A stretch of 64,000 bases of DNA. Source: JAWXUU01 sp044426085. Its GTDB lineage: Bacteria; Bacillota; Clostridia; Christensenellales; CAMQZB01. Location: positions 62,001-126,000 of the forward strand of contig JAWXUU010000004.1 in NCBI GenBank assembly GCA_044426085.1, written 5' to 3'. Shown piece by piece: positions 25,109 through 33,424 of the stretch; within the stretch, counting starts at the first letter, position 1; each line of letters starts with the position of its first letter. Made by a program: the position numbers and the translations under genes. A model generated the notes under the pieces. That model had not been told where the DNA came from, ran no database searches, and was given only the letters and a program-made list of their open reading frames with translations.

Positions 25109-25662
25109 TACTTCTTGAATTGTTTTTTACATTCTTTAAGCTTGGCACTTTCGCATTTGGCGGGGCATACGGCGCGATTTCGCTTTTTTTGGAAGAAGTC
25201 ACAAAAAAAGGTTGGATGACGGAAGAATTTTTTGCAAGCGTGTTTGCAATAAGCGAAGCCACACCAGGACCTATTATGGTGAATGTGGCAACTTATGTCG
25301 GCGCACAAATGGGTGGAGCACTTGGGGCAATACTTACGACTGTTGCTGTTATTTTGCCATCTTTTATCATCATTATTTTGGTGACAAAACACTTTATGCA
25401 CGTCTTTAAAAATCCAAAGATTCAAGGTGCGCTTAAAGGGGTGAAACAATGCATGGTTGGGATTATTATCGCAACGGGATTATACTTTGGTTTCAATATG
25501 ATTTTTGGGGAAATTTCCAACATCAATTTTGATTATATTTCACTTATTATCCTTGCCGTGGCACTCGCTTTCATCTTAGTTTATAAAAAGATTTTCAAAA
25601 GGGAAATTTCAAATATATACATCATAATTTTATGCGGAGCACTCGGCGGAATTTTGTATTGA
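25105..25662 (+). CDS. chrA: Chromate transporter family protein, second half
   Basis: The 185-residue partner of the preceding gene, overlapping it by 4 bases. It carries FFTFFKLGTFAFGGAYGAI and SEATPGPIMVN, the same two signatures as its neighbour, and about five hydrophobic segments. The two are presumably paired in the membrane as an antiparallel dimer, as inferred for split ChrA proteins. Confidence 0.9.
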   Translation: MILLELFFTFFKLGTFAFGGAYGAISLFLEEVTKKGWMTEEFFASVFAISEATPGPIMVNVATYVGAQMGGALGAILTTVAVILPSFIIIILVTKHFMHVFKNPKIQGALKGVKQCMVGIIIATGLYFGFNMIFGEISNINFDYISLIILAVALAFILVYKKIFKREISNIYIIILCGALGGILY

Positions 25663-25722
25663 AAAAAGATTAAAAAAAGGCATACTATAGTCTATTTTTT
25701 TGATTTATAAAGATAGAAAACG

Positions 25723-25751
25723 TTGATTTTTGCGTGAAATAGTGATATAAT
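25723..25751 (+). promoter_or_regulatory. Promoter of guaB
   Basis: TTGATT and TATAAT, 17 bp apart, about 50 bases before the ATG; TAGGAGG is the ribosome site. Confidence 0.75.
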
Positions 25752-25804
25752 TAAAAAATTAAATAAAAAACAATTTTTTATATACATATAGGAGGCAATA
25801 TTTA

Positions 25805-27310
25805 ATGGCATACTACTTTGAAACACCTTCACGTACGTTCGGGGAATATCTTCTCGTTCCTGGATACTCTTCTGCGGAGAGCATTCCTAGCGCAGTTTCT
25901 CTTGCGACTCCACTCGTGAAGTTCAAAAAAGGCGAAAAAAGCGCAATCACAATGAATATCCCAATGGTTAGTGCTATCATGCAATCGGTTTCTGGCGACA
26001 AGCTTGCAATCGCGCTTGCAAAAGAAGGTGGCGTAAGCTTTATTTTCGGTTCACAAAGTATCGAAAGCGAAGCTGCAATGGTTGCGAGAGTTAAAAACTA
26101 CAAAAAAGGCTTCATCACTTCAAACAGTAACATCACTGTTGATGCAACACTTGCTGACGTTTTGGAACTTAAACGCCAAACTGGTCACTCCACTGTTGCT
26201 GTCACTTCGGACGGTTCTCCACACGGAAAACTTTTGGGTATTGTTTCTTCAAGAGATTACCGCATAAGCCGTATGGATCCACAAATAAAAGTTAGCGAGT
26301 TTATGACTCCACTTGAAAAGCTTATCACTGCACCAGCAGACACTTCACTTAAAATTGCAAACGACATCATTTGGGATAACAAACTTAACAGTTTGCCACT
26401 TATTGACGAAAACGGCAATTTGACTTATATGGTTTTCAGAAAGGATTACGATTCTCACAAAGAAAATGTTTTTGAACTTCTTGACGCAAATAAATCATAC
26501 GTTGTTGGCGCTGGTATCAACACTCGTGACTACGCAGAAAGAATTCCTGCACTTTTGAAAGCTGGCGCTGATGTGCTTTGCATTGATTCTTCTGAAGGTT
26601 TTTCTGAGTGGCAATCAAGAACTATCGCTTGGGTGAGAGAAACTTATGGCGACAGCGTGAAAATTGGCGCGGGCAACGTGGTTGACAGAGAAGGATTCAG
26701 ATTCCTTGCTGAGGCTGGTGCTGACTTTATCAAAATTGGTATTGGTGGCGGTTCAATTTGTATCACTCGCGAAACTAAGGGTATTGGTAGAGGTCAAGCA
26801 ACTGCTGTTATTGAAGTTGCAAAGGCGCGCGATGAATACTTTGCTGAAACTGGCGTTTATATTCCAATCTGTTCTGACGGCGGTATTGTTCACGATTATC
26901 ACATGACACTTGCACTTGCAATGGGTTCTGACTTTGTTATGCTTGGAAGATACTTCTCTCGTTTTGATGAAAGCCCAACAAACAAACTTAAAATCAACGG
27001 CAATTTCGTGAAAGAATACTGGGGCGAAGGTAGCAACCGCGCGAGAAACTGGCAACGTTACGACCTTGGCGGAAACGGCAAGCTAAGCTTTGAAGAAGGC
27101 GTTGATTCTTACGTTCCATACGCTGGTCAATTGAAAGACGGCGTTGGCACTACTCTTGCGAAAGTTAGAAGCACAATGTGCAACTGCGGTGCGCTTTCTA
27201 TCCCTGAACTTCAAGAAAAAGCTAAACTTACTGTTGTTTCTTCAACTTCTATTGTTGAAGGTGGAAGTCACGACGTTATCTTGAAAGATTCTGGCGTTTC
27301 TTTCAAATAA
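25805..27310 (+). CDS. guaB: IMP dehydrogenase, Tritrichomonas-like type
   Basis: IMPDH oxidises IMP to XMP with NAD, the committed step to guanine nucleotides. The 501 residues hold the TIM barrel with two inserted CBS domains (residues ~95-215). The catalytic Cys loop reads GGGSICITRETKGIGRGQ, where ordinary bacterial GuaB reads close to GPGSICTTR. The flap block SNRARNWQRYDLGG is also unusual. From memory the whole protein tracks the parasite Tritrichomonas foetus enzyme almost without gaps. The function is secure; the subtype assignment needs an alignment. It is monocistronic and ends in two hairpins. Confidence 0.92.
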   Translation: MAYYFETPSRTFGEYLLVPGYSSAESIPSAVSLATPLVKFKKGEKSAITMNIPMVSAIMQSVSGDKLAIALAKEGGVSFIFGSQSIESEAAMVARVKNYKKGFITSNSNITVDATLADVLELKRQTGHSTVAVTSDGSPHGKLLGIVSSRDYRISRMDPQIKVSEFMTPLEKLITAPADTSLKIANDIIWDNKLNSLPLIDENGNLTYMVFRKDYDSHKENVFELLDANKSYVVGAGINTRDYAERIPALLKAGADVLCIDSSEGFSEWQSRTIAWVRETYGDSVKIGAGNVVDREGFRFLAEAGADFIKIGIGGGSICITRETKGIGRGQATAVIEVAKARDEYFAETGVYIPICSDGGIVHDYHMTLALAMGSDFVMLGRYFSRFDESPTNKLKINGNFVKEYWGEGSNRARNWQRYDLGGNGKLSFEEGVDSYVPYAGQLKDGVGTTLAKVRSTMCNCGALSIPELQEKAKLTVVSSTSIVEGGSHDVILKDSGVSFK

Positions 27311-27337
27311 TTAAAACATCATAATTTTAAAAAAACT

Positions 27338-27367
27338 TATCCCACGGCTTTCGTCGTGGGATTTTTT
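27338..27367 (+). terminator. Terminator of guaB
   Basis: ATCCCACG pairs with CGTGGGAT around an 8-base loop, followed by TTTTTTG. Confidence 0.88.
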
Positions 27368-27374
27368 GCAATTT

Positions 27375-27401
27375 AAAACCCGCGGGGAAGGCGGGTTTTT
27401 G
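27375..27401. terminator. Second, bidirectional terminator
   Basis: AAAACCCGC pairs with GCGGGTTTT; Ts follow on both strands. On the minus strand it can end the deoR-fruK-HPr message. Confidence 0.75.
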
Positions 27402-27461
27402 GGGAAATATATGAATATAGAGTACTCGCTTATAATATTAGCGTACTGATACTGTCTGTGA

Positions 27462-27540
27462 TTGCTCAACTGCTCTTATGCCCTAAGCGTGTGGTGATGC
27501 GGAGCTTTGGTTGCTCAACTGCTCTTATGCCTTAAGCGTG
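27462..27540. repeat. Two direct copies of a 30-bp sequence downstream of the HPr gene
   Basis: The 30-mers at 27462-27491 and 27511-27540, beginning TTGCTCAACTGCTC, differ at one base and are 49 bp apart. Each contains an imperfect hairpin (on the minus strand GCTTA and TAAG-A-GC). They lie in the probable 3' untranslated region of the HPr message. No third copy was seen. Confidence 0.8.
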
Positions 27541-27555
27541 GGTGTTATTTTATTT

Positions 27556-27807
27556 TTATCCGAAAAATGCGACCATATCTGATAGTGCAACAGCTTCGTT
27601 TTCGCCGTCGCATGCGATTTCGATTTCTGCGCCTGCTGTTATGCCAGCCGACATGATTGCCATCATTTTTTTCGCGTTGATTTCGATACCGTTATAAATG
27701 ATTGTTGTTTCACATGTGAAGTTTCTTGCGATTTTTGAAAGTAGTCCCGCTGGGCGAAGGTGCAAGCCTTCGGCATCTGTAACTGTTACGGTTTGTTTTG
27801 TCATCAT
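27556..27807 (-). CDS. HPr-like phosphocarrier protein with Lys at position 46
   Basis: HPr passes phosphate from enzyme I to sugar EIIA proteins. The 83 residues keep the active-site block GLHLRPAG with the phosphorylated His. The regulatory block, NLKSIMGVMS in B. subtilis, reads NAKKMMAIMS here, so the Ser46 that HPr kinase modifies is Lys. It is 90 bases downstream of fruK, so it probably belongs to that operon. It may be a specialised HPr. Confidence 0.88.
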   Translation of the reverse strand: MMTKQTVTVTDAEGLHLRPAGLLSKIARNFTCETTIIYNGIEINAKKMMAIMSAGITAGAEIEIACDGENEAVALSDMVAFFG

Positions 27808-27897
27808 TCTTCTCCTTGGATGTAATTTCTTATTTATTATTATTTTTTTAACTTTTTTCGTTTATTATTTTTTAACTTTTTCCATTTTTATTGACAA

Positions 27898-28821
27898 CTA
27901 TAATGTTTTATATTCTGTTTCGATTTCTTTTAGGCATGCATAGATTTCTTCTTTTGTTGCGAGCACCTTTGAAAATGCCGTTGCGTTTCCGCATGCTGAG
28001 CCCATGCACATTGCTTGTTTATAATCTTTGTTTGCAACGTATCCCGCAACGAAGCCCGCCACCATAGAATCGCCTGCGCCGACTGTGTTTTGAACTTTGC
28101 CTTTGATTGCGTGCGTTTTATGGATTTTGCCGTATTCATCCAAAAGCACTGCACCTTCTTTGCCAAGTGATACCAAGATGTTTTTTCCGCCTAGGTTTTG
28201 AAGGTATTTTGCACCATCAACAACATCTTCGATACTTTCAAGTTTTTTGCCAACAAGTTCGGAAAGTTCCGCTTTGTTTGGCTTCACAAAGAAAGGTTTA
28301 TATGGCAGAACGTTTAGAAGCAGTTGACCCGTTGCATCAACAACGATTTCCACGCCTTTGCCTGAAAGTGATTGCATGATGTTTTGATATGTGTCTGACG
28401 GCATACTTTTTGGAATACTGCCAGATAAAATAAGCACGTCGCCGTTTCTGAGCTCTTGCAATTTTTCGAACATTTTTAGTTGCTCACTTCTTGAAACTTC
28501 CGGTCCACCTGCGTTGATTTCTGTTTCCACGTCACCTTTGATTTTCACGTTTATGCGAGAATCGCCGTTTTGCAAGCGGATAAAATCGGTGGCAATACCG
28601 CAATCTTCCGCCATTTCCACAATTTTATCGCCAGTGAAACCCGCAACAAAACCTAGTGCTCTTGTTGGAATTTCAAGCGCAGAAAGCACGCAAGACACGT
28701 TGATACCCTTTCCGCCAAGTTGAATTTCTTCGTATGTCATTCTGTTTGTTTCGCCTAGTTCAAGATTTTGAACCCCCACAACATAATCAAGTGCTGGGTT
28801 GAATGTTACTGTTAAAATCAT
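27898..28821 (-). CDS. fruK: 1-Phosphofructokinase (PfkB family)
   Basis: FruK phosphorylates fructose-1-phosphate to fructose-1,6-bisphosphate. The 307 residues begin ILTVTFNPALDYV, have the substrate block LGGKGINVSCVL near residue 37, and carry the ATP/anion-hole motif VGAGDSMVAGF near 248. A tagatose-6-phosphate kinase role is possible within the same family. The ATG at 28821 overlaps the deoR stop (ATGA); the longer frame from 28923 lies inside deoR and is rejected. Confidence 0.9.
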   Translation of the reverse strand: MILTVTFNPALDYVVGVQNLELGETNRMTYEEIQLGGKGINVSCVLSALEIPTRALGFVAGFTGDKIVEMAEDCGIATDFIRLQNGDSRINVKIKGDVETEINAGGPEVSRSEQLKMFEKLQELRNGDVLILSGSIPKSMPSDTYQNIMQSLSGKGVEIVVDATGQLLLNVLPYKPFFVKPNKAELSELVGKKLESIEDVVDGAKYLQNLGGKNILVSLGKEGAVLLDEYGKIHKTHAIKGKVQNTVGAGDSMVAGFVAGYVANKDYKQAMCMGSACGNATAFSKVLATKEEIYACLKEIETEYKTL

Positions 28822-29567
28822 ACTGTCACCTCTATAACTGTTGTTTTTTCGCTGTATGAACTGTCTGGGATTTCGTTTGTCACGATTGTTCCCTTTGATA
28901 GTGTGCTGATTTGACTTGCGCAAACTTTGCCAAATTTTGTGCTGTCGGCAAGGAAATAAACTTTGTCTGATTTGGAAATTGCCATGCCTTTTATGCTACC
29001 TTCTTCAAAGTCTGGTGTTGTGTAGCCGTGTTGCACTGTTATGCCGTTGCAACCCATGAATGCTTTTGTGAAGTTATATTTCGAAAGTGCCAACACAGCT
29101 TCGCTTCCGATGATTGCGTCGGTTTGTTTTTTGAGATATCCCCCAACAATGCAAGTTTTTAGCCCAAGTTTCATAAGCTTTTGCGCTTGTGCAAGACCTG
29201 AAGTCACGAATAGCGCCTTGCTGTGATGTAGGCTGTCTATCATCATAAGCGTTGTTGAGCCCGCATCTAGATACACGATATCATCATCGTAGATTTGCTC
29301 TGCACAAAACTTTGCAATTGCTGATTTTTCACTTGTTTTCAAACCAAGCTTTGTTCTCATGTCGTTTTCTGACAACAAGAATTGTTGCGTGATTTTTGTT
29401 GCTCCGCCAAACACTTTGTTCAGTTTGCCCATTTTTGCAAGTGCGGAAATGTCGCGTCTTATTGTCGCTTCTGATGCGCCGACAAGCTTTGTTAGCTCGG
29501 ATGCTGAAACAGCCCCTTTTTCCGATGTCAGTTTTATTATTTCTTCATATCTTTCTTCTGCTAGCAT
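28818..29567 (-). CDS. DeoR-family transcriptional repressor of the fru operon
   Basis: A 249-residue regulator. Residues 1-55 are the DeoR helix-turn-helix (SASELTKLVGASEATIRRD) and the rest is the sugar-phosphate-sensing domain, with YLDAGST near residue 100. FruR-type repressors in this setting respond to fructose-1-phosphate; that ligand is inferred. It heads the operon with fruK and the HPr gene. Two TGAGCRTTT half-sites flank its -35 box. Confidence 0.9.
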   Translation of the reverse strand: MLAEERYEEIIKLTSEKGAVSASELTKLVGASEATIRRDISALAKMGKLNKVFGGATKITQQFLLSENDMRTKLGLKTSEKSAIAKFCAEQIYDDDIVYLDAGSTTLMMIDSLHHSKALFVTSGLAQAQKLMKLGLKTCIVGGYLKKQTDAIIGSEAVLALSKYNFTKAFMGCNGITVQHGYTTPDFEEGSIKGMAISKSDKVYFLADSTKFGKVCASQISTLSKGTIVTNEIPDSSYSEKTTVIEVTV

Positions 29568-29611
29568 GATTTCTCCTTTTATCCGCCTTGCGGTGTTTTA
29601 TTTACGCCTTA

Positions 29612-29653
29612 ATGATAACATAAGAAATGCTCAATGTCAATCACAAACGCTCA
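29612..29653 (-). promoter_or_regulatory. Promoter and likely operator of the deoR-fruK operon
   Basis: TTGACA and TATCAT on the minus strand, 17 bp apart (29612-29640). TGAGCGTTT (29645-29653) and TGAGCATTT (29625-29633) are direct repeats 20 bp apart on either side of the -35 box, the spacing expected for two turns of DNA. Confidence 0.7.
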
Positions 29654-29771
29654 CTCAGTTGTTATGCTTTTGTCATGTTTTATAGTGTCACCATTATATT
29701 TTTATGTGATATTTATAATATTATTGGCAAAATGCACACAAAATAATCAAAATCGTGCAAATTTGAATAAC

Positions 29772-29802
29772 AAAAAAGGAACGCAGATTGCATTCCTTTT
29801 TG
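29772..29802. terminator. Bidirectional terminator after the APC permease
   Basis: AAAAGGAACGCA pairs with TGCATTCCTTTT with one mismatch. Runs of A and T on both sides give a terminator in either direction. The rest of 29568-29846 holds only the deoR promoter and no other gene. Confidence 0.7.
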
Positions 29803-29846
29803 AATCATTATATTGTTTTATTATTTATTGCTTTATTGCTTTATTG

Positions 29847-31205
29847 TTATTCTGCTTTACTTTTTTTGTCCTTATAAAAGAAAGCGCCGATTATGCTTAC
29901 GATTACGAAGACTATAAAATAATAGAAGTTTGCCCAGCCGTGACCAACGATTGATGCTGTTATCATAACGCAAGAAGCCACAACGCCAAGGATTGGCATA
30001 ACAAACCTTTTGAATGTGCCTAGGTCTTTTTCCTTTATCATTGTTGAAATGAAGATTGGAATATAAAGCCCATATATCGTAACGATTGGAAGTTCTGACG
30101 AATCAAAGCTGAACACGCCAAACCAAGTTAATGTTAGGTTTGCGCCGTAGAAATACAATAGCCACATTGCTGATAGAAGCAAGCCAAACACACAAGAGTT
30201 CATTGGCATGCCTGTTTGCTTGTCCACTGATTTGAACATTTCTTGTTTTGGACCTGTGCCCCTTGCAGAAAGTGAGTATATTGCGCGAACACCACCCATC
30301 ATCAAACCGTTTTCTGTTCCTAAAACTGAAATTACGATAAACACCATAAGGATTGTTGCACCTGCACTGCCAAGAAGATTTGTGAACGCTTGTTTCACCC
30401 CTTCTTCGCCTAGCGTCATGAGTTCTGCATTGCCGATTGCACCTGCAAGACCGACATAATATAAAACGTATGTGACCATAACAATCAGCGTGCCCAAAAT
30501 TAGAGCAAGTGGCAAGTTTTTCTTTGCATCTTTAATTTCCGAGTTGATTGATGTTGCGATTATCCAACCTTCATATGCAAAGCACGTTGCAACAACTGCT
30601 GTGAAAAGACCTGTTGAAGTTGGGATTGAAGAATCCACAACTGTTGTGAAGTTTTCAACTGTCACACCGTTTGAAAGACCAACGATTGTGCCGACAACTG
30701 CCATGATTGCAAGCGGAACCATTTTGATTACTGTTGTTGAAACTTGGAATTTGCCCGCAAGAACTGGCGAAAGCGAATTGAGCGCAAAAGAAGCGACAAG
30801 AACCATCATGGAAATTGTCATAACTTCCGCTGATGTGATATCAAATCCAACAAGCACGCCGATATATCTGCCTGAAATCCATGCAAGAACTGAAACGAGT
30901 GATGGATAATAAATTGTAGCCATAAACCAGCCGACAAAATATCCATATTTTTCGCCAAGTGCAACTTCGGCATAATCCACAAGTCCGTTGACTTTTTCAT
31001 ACCTTGTTGCCATGATTGCAAAGTTATATGCACAAATAACCATGATAAGTCCACCGATCACCCATGCCAAAATTCCGATTGGAAGATTTCCCCCAGTCGC
31101 AAGCAGAACCTTTTCTGCTTTGAAGAATACACCACTTCCGATAACGATACCAACAACCATTGCCATCGCTGTGAAAAGCCCGTATTTCTTAGTTAAGTTT
31201 TCCAT
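29847..31205 (-). CDS. APC-superfamily amino acid permease
   Basis: A 452-residue transporter with about 12 hydrophobic segments. It starts KKYGLFTAMAMVVGIVIGSGVFF, holding the G-x-G motif of helix 1 typical of APC carriers, and has the helix-6 block CFAYEGWIIATSINSEIKD. This resembles the LAT/SteT exchangers (serine/threonine or related amino acids), but the substrate cannot be read from sequence. It is monocistronic, with a consensus promoter and a leader that can form a small hairpin. Confidence 0.88.
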   Translation of the reverse strand: MENLTKKYGLFTAMAMVVGIVIGSGVFFKAEKVLLATGGNLPIGILAWVIGGLIMVICAYNFAIMATRYEKVNGLVDYAEVALGEKYGYFVGWFMATIYYPSLVSVLAWISGRYIGVLVGFDITSAEVMTISMMVLVASFALNSLSPVLAGKFQVSTTVIKMVPLAIMAVVGTIVGLSNGVTVENFTTVVDSSIPTSTGLFTAVVATCFAYEGWIIATSINSEIKDAKKNLPLALILGTLIVMVTYVLYYVGLAGAIGNAELMTLGEEGVKQAFTNLLGSAGATILMVFIVISVLGTENGLMMGGVRAIYSLSARGTGPKQEMFKSVDKQTGMPMNSCVFGLLLSAMWLLYFYGANLTLTWFGVFSFDSSELPIVTIYGLYIPIFISTMIKEKDLGTFKRFVMPILGVVASCVMITASIVGHGWANFYYFIVFVIVSIIGAFFYKDKKSKAE

Positions 31206-31261
31206 ATTTCCCCCATGTCCATCATTGTTTTTTTCGGGTAGCGGGACACTATCCGTTTGAA

Positions 31262-31290
31262 ATTATAATACTTTAAACACGGTATGTCAA
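31262..31290 (-). promoter_or_regulatory. Consensus promoter of the APC permease
   Basis: TTGACA and TATAAT on the minus strand, 17 bp apart, a full consensus match. The ~55-base leader can pair GGATAG with CTACCC near 31237-31255. Confidence 0.85.
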
Positions 31291-31429
31291 CAGTTTTTTA
31301 AATAATTTATTGATATATAGCAAGTAATTACCTTATTGGTTACAATTTTTTGCCATTTGCTGATTTTTAGGGAGTTTTTAGGGGGGGTTTCAGTTGGTTT
31401 TTAGTTGGTTTTTAGCGGTAAAAAATACC

Positions 31430-31473
31430 AGCCGTGCTAAAGATTGTTCTGTTTTCGCACGGCTGTTTTTTTT
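31430..31473 (+). terminator. Strong terminator facing the plus strand
   Basis: AGCCGTGC pairs with GCACGGCT, followed by eight Ts on the plus strand. No plus-strand gene lies upstream. On the minus strand the T-run is displaced by several bases, so it may also end the 31710-32573 message. Confidence 0.75.
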
Positions 31474-31709
31474 CTTATCTGTTATTTTTATCTGCAAAAT
31501 TGCTTTATTTTTCTTGCGTGAGCACAACATTTATATTTTTGGAAAGCGCACATCCATTTGCATTTTGCAGTTTTTTCGCACAGTGGGTTTGGTGGGCTTT
31601 GTGGGTTTTGTGGATTTTGAAGGGATTGTGTTTGAAAATGAAAGTGGATTTCTTTTTCTTCCACCCCGCTTATATAAAGGTAAAACTTCACCGCTCACCG
31701 CCTAGATTT
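31474..31709. other. Intergenic stretch with a G-rich tandem tract
   Basis: No credible gene. At 31578-31617 the plus strand has about three variants of GTGGGTTTGGT in tandem, with four GGG runs counting one at 31620. A 67-residue minus-strand frame (31488-31691) is open but lacks a ribosome site. Confidence 0.5.
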
Positions 31710-32573
31710 TTATCTGTCGTTTTTCTTTGCTTTCACGACATAGTTGCCCTTTTGAACGTTGCCGAACATGTAGTAGCCGATATCGTTTGTTCTTGTTGTT
31801 GCGACACATCTTTCGATTTGTTTGCTTGTTGCGTTGATTTCATAAAGCCCAACATACACACCAGTTTTTGCAACGCCGTCGTATTTCACAAAGCCACTGA
31901 TTGTGCCTGTGTTTTTATCTGGGTCTTTTACGATGATAAGTGTTGAGTTCACGATGTTGCCACCTGAAATTGAAATCAAGATTGGATTTGAAACTTTGTA
32001 TCCGTCCTTTGTTGCAACCACGTTATATTCGCCATCTTCAATTGCATAAAAAACAAATTCGCCGTCGTCTGCGGAAAGAGTTGTTGCGATTGTTTCATCT
32101 GTTTCTGCATCTTTAAGATAAACTTTCCCGCCTTCAGCTGCTAGTGTTTCATCGTTATCAAGAAGTTCTTTCACGATGCCTGCAACCGTGCCGAGTTCCA
32201 TGCTGGAATCATATTCTAGTGTGAAATCAACGTTTTGGAATTCGTTTGGGTTGAGAATTACTGTTTTTGGAATGCTGATTGGGCATTTTGAAGTTGTGCA
32301 CGCGATTGAATATGTGCCACTTGCAAGGTCTTCAAAAACATATGCGCCCGTTTCATCTGTGAGAACGTGAAGGTATGGCTTTGCGTTTTCGTCGAAAAGC
32401 TTCACTGTTGCGTTTGGTTCTGGATTGCCTTCTGGGTCTACAACCACACCGCTTATCGCTGAGGAATCATTTTCTGATTCTGTAAGCGAAAGGGTCACTT
32501 CAAATTCTTCTTTGTCTTGCAATGTGAATTCATCGCTATATACCAAGTTATATTTATCTTTGATTATTGCCAT
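31710..32573 (-). CDS. Protein with three carboxypeptidase-regulatory-like beta domains, probable spore-surface protein
   Basis: A 287-residue protein without a signal peptide. Three Ig-like repeats can be seen, starting near residues 38 (ISGVVVDPEGNPEPNATVKL), 131 (VAGIVKELLDNDE) and 223 (ISGFVKYDGVAKTGVYVGL). Each follows the pattern of carboxypeptidase D regulatory or CnaB domains. The promoter looks like a mother-cell sigma-E/sigma-K type (AC, 16 bp, CATATAATA). The Cys-rich neighbour carries a similar C-terminal domain. A spore coat or exosporium role is inferred, not shown. Confidence 0.7.
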   Translation of the reverse strand: MAIIKDKYNLVYSDEFTLQDKEEFEVTLSLTESENDSSAISGVVVDPEGNPEPNATVKLFDENAKPYLHVLTDETGAYVFEDLASGTYSIACTTSKCPISIPKTVILNPNEFQNVDFTLEYDSSMELGTVAGIVKELLDNDETLAAEGGKVYLKDAETDETIATTLSADDGEFVFYAIEDGEYNVVATKDGYKVSNPILISISGGNIVNSTLIIVKDPDKNTGTISGFVKYDGVAKTGVYVGLYEINATSKQIERCVATTRTNDIGYYMFGNVQKGNYVVKAKKNDR

Positions 32574-32627
32574 TTCTGGATTCTCCTTTAAAGCTTTGAA
32601 AACATTTTTTGTTTCAAGCTTATGTTT

Positions 32628-32654
32628 TATTATATGTTTCTTAAAAAAATTTGT
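32628..32654 (-). promoter_or_regulatory. Possible sigma-K/E promoter of the beta-domain gene
   Basis: AC, 16 bp, then CATATAATA on the minus strand, fitting the published sigma-K pattern AC-N16/17-CATANNNTA. No sigma-A -35 box is present. Confidence 0.5.
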
Positions 32655-32714
32655 TCACATTTTAAGACTTCTTTAAAGATTATATTTTATTGTATTCTTA
32701 ATAAATCTACATTC

Positions 32715-32743
32715 ACATTTCCCCTTTTGATTGCATATTTTTA
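32715..32743 (+). promoter_or_regulatory. Weak candidate sigma-K/E promoter of the Cys-rich gene
   Basis: AC, 17 bp, then CATATTTTTA. It deviates from CATANNNTA in one position. Confidence 0.3.
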
Positions 32744-32765
32744 TATTGCAATGGGAGGTGAATTT

Positions 32766-33380
32766 ATGGATAGTTTTTTCAAGGGAATTGCACTTCAATC
32801 GGCGGGGATTGCACATATTCTTAATGCGGAGGGGGAGAAAATCCAACTTGCTGTGGCAAAGAATGTTTGTGTTTCTGACCTGCTTGAAATCAACGCTTCG
32901 GTGGCTTGCACAATCGAGGATATTATGTGGCTTGAATTTGTTTCTTACCACAAATTGAAAACTGTTTTGTGCTGTGATTGCGATTGTTTCAAGCAAAAAA
33001 AGCAATGTGGCAAAAATTGCGACAGTGCTGAAAAAGTTGCGTGCAAAAAGGTTGCGTGCGACAAACCGAGATGTGAAAAATCCGTTGTGAAGAAGATTTA
33101 TCAAAATGGCAAAAAAGGGAAAAATCAAAATTGTTGTGACAAAATTGAAATTTGCGGGCGAGTTTATAATAAAAATGGCGAGCCTTGCAAAGGTGGATTT
33201 GTCACTGCGAAGGGGCACGGTGTGAAATCTTGCGATATTTGCTTTGACGGCAAATATTTTCTGAAAGACGTTGCATATTGCGACACAATCACAATCAACG
33301 CTTGCTCGCACGGCAATGCTGATGGATTTCTTTTGAGATCACCCGATAGGAATTTTTATCAAATAGATATGTTTTTATAG
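32766..33380 (+). CDS. Cysteine-rich probable spore-surface protein
   Basis: A 204-residue protein. Residues 1-60 hold the block IALQSAGIAHILNAEGEKIQ, shared with the gene at 33509-33922. Residues ~70-130 are very rich in Cys and Lys (CCDCDCFKQKKQCGKNC). The C-terminal ~70 residues look like a small beta domain (EICGRVYNKNGEPCKGGFVT), as in the gene at 31710. GGGAGGTG precedes the ATG at 32766; the open frame reaches back to 32622. The Cys content suits cross-linking in a spore coat or metal binding. No homologue is named. Confidence 0.7.
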   Translation: MDSFFKGIALQSAGIAHILNAEGEKIQLAVAKNVCVSDLLEINASVACTIEDIMWLEFVSYHKLKTVLCCDCDCFKQKKQCGKNCDSAEKVACKKVACDKPRCEKSVVKKIYQNGKKGKNQNCCDKIEICGRVYNKNGEPCKGGFVTAKGHGVKSCDICFDGKYFLKDVAYCDTITINACSHGNADGFLLRSPDRNFYQIDMFL

Positions 33381-33424
33381 GGTGCACTTACCAAGTAAAA
33401 AAACTCTTACTTCTTTTTTATTAG

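Noticed and set aside
27462..27540. CRISPR array
   Set aside because: Only two repeats with a 19-base gap, no cas genes and internal hairpins better explained by RNA structure.
31488..31691. A 67-residue Cys-rich minus-strand frame after the beta-domain gene
   Set aside because: GTG start without a ribosome site, covers the G-rich tandem tract, and no recognisable domain.
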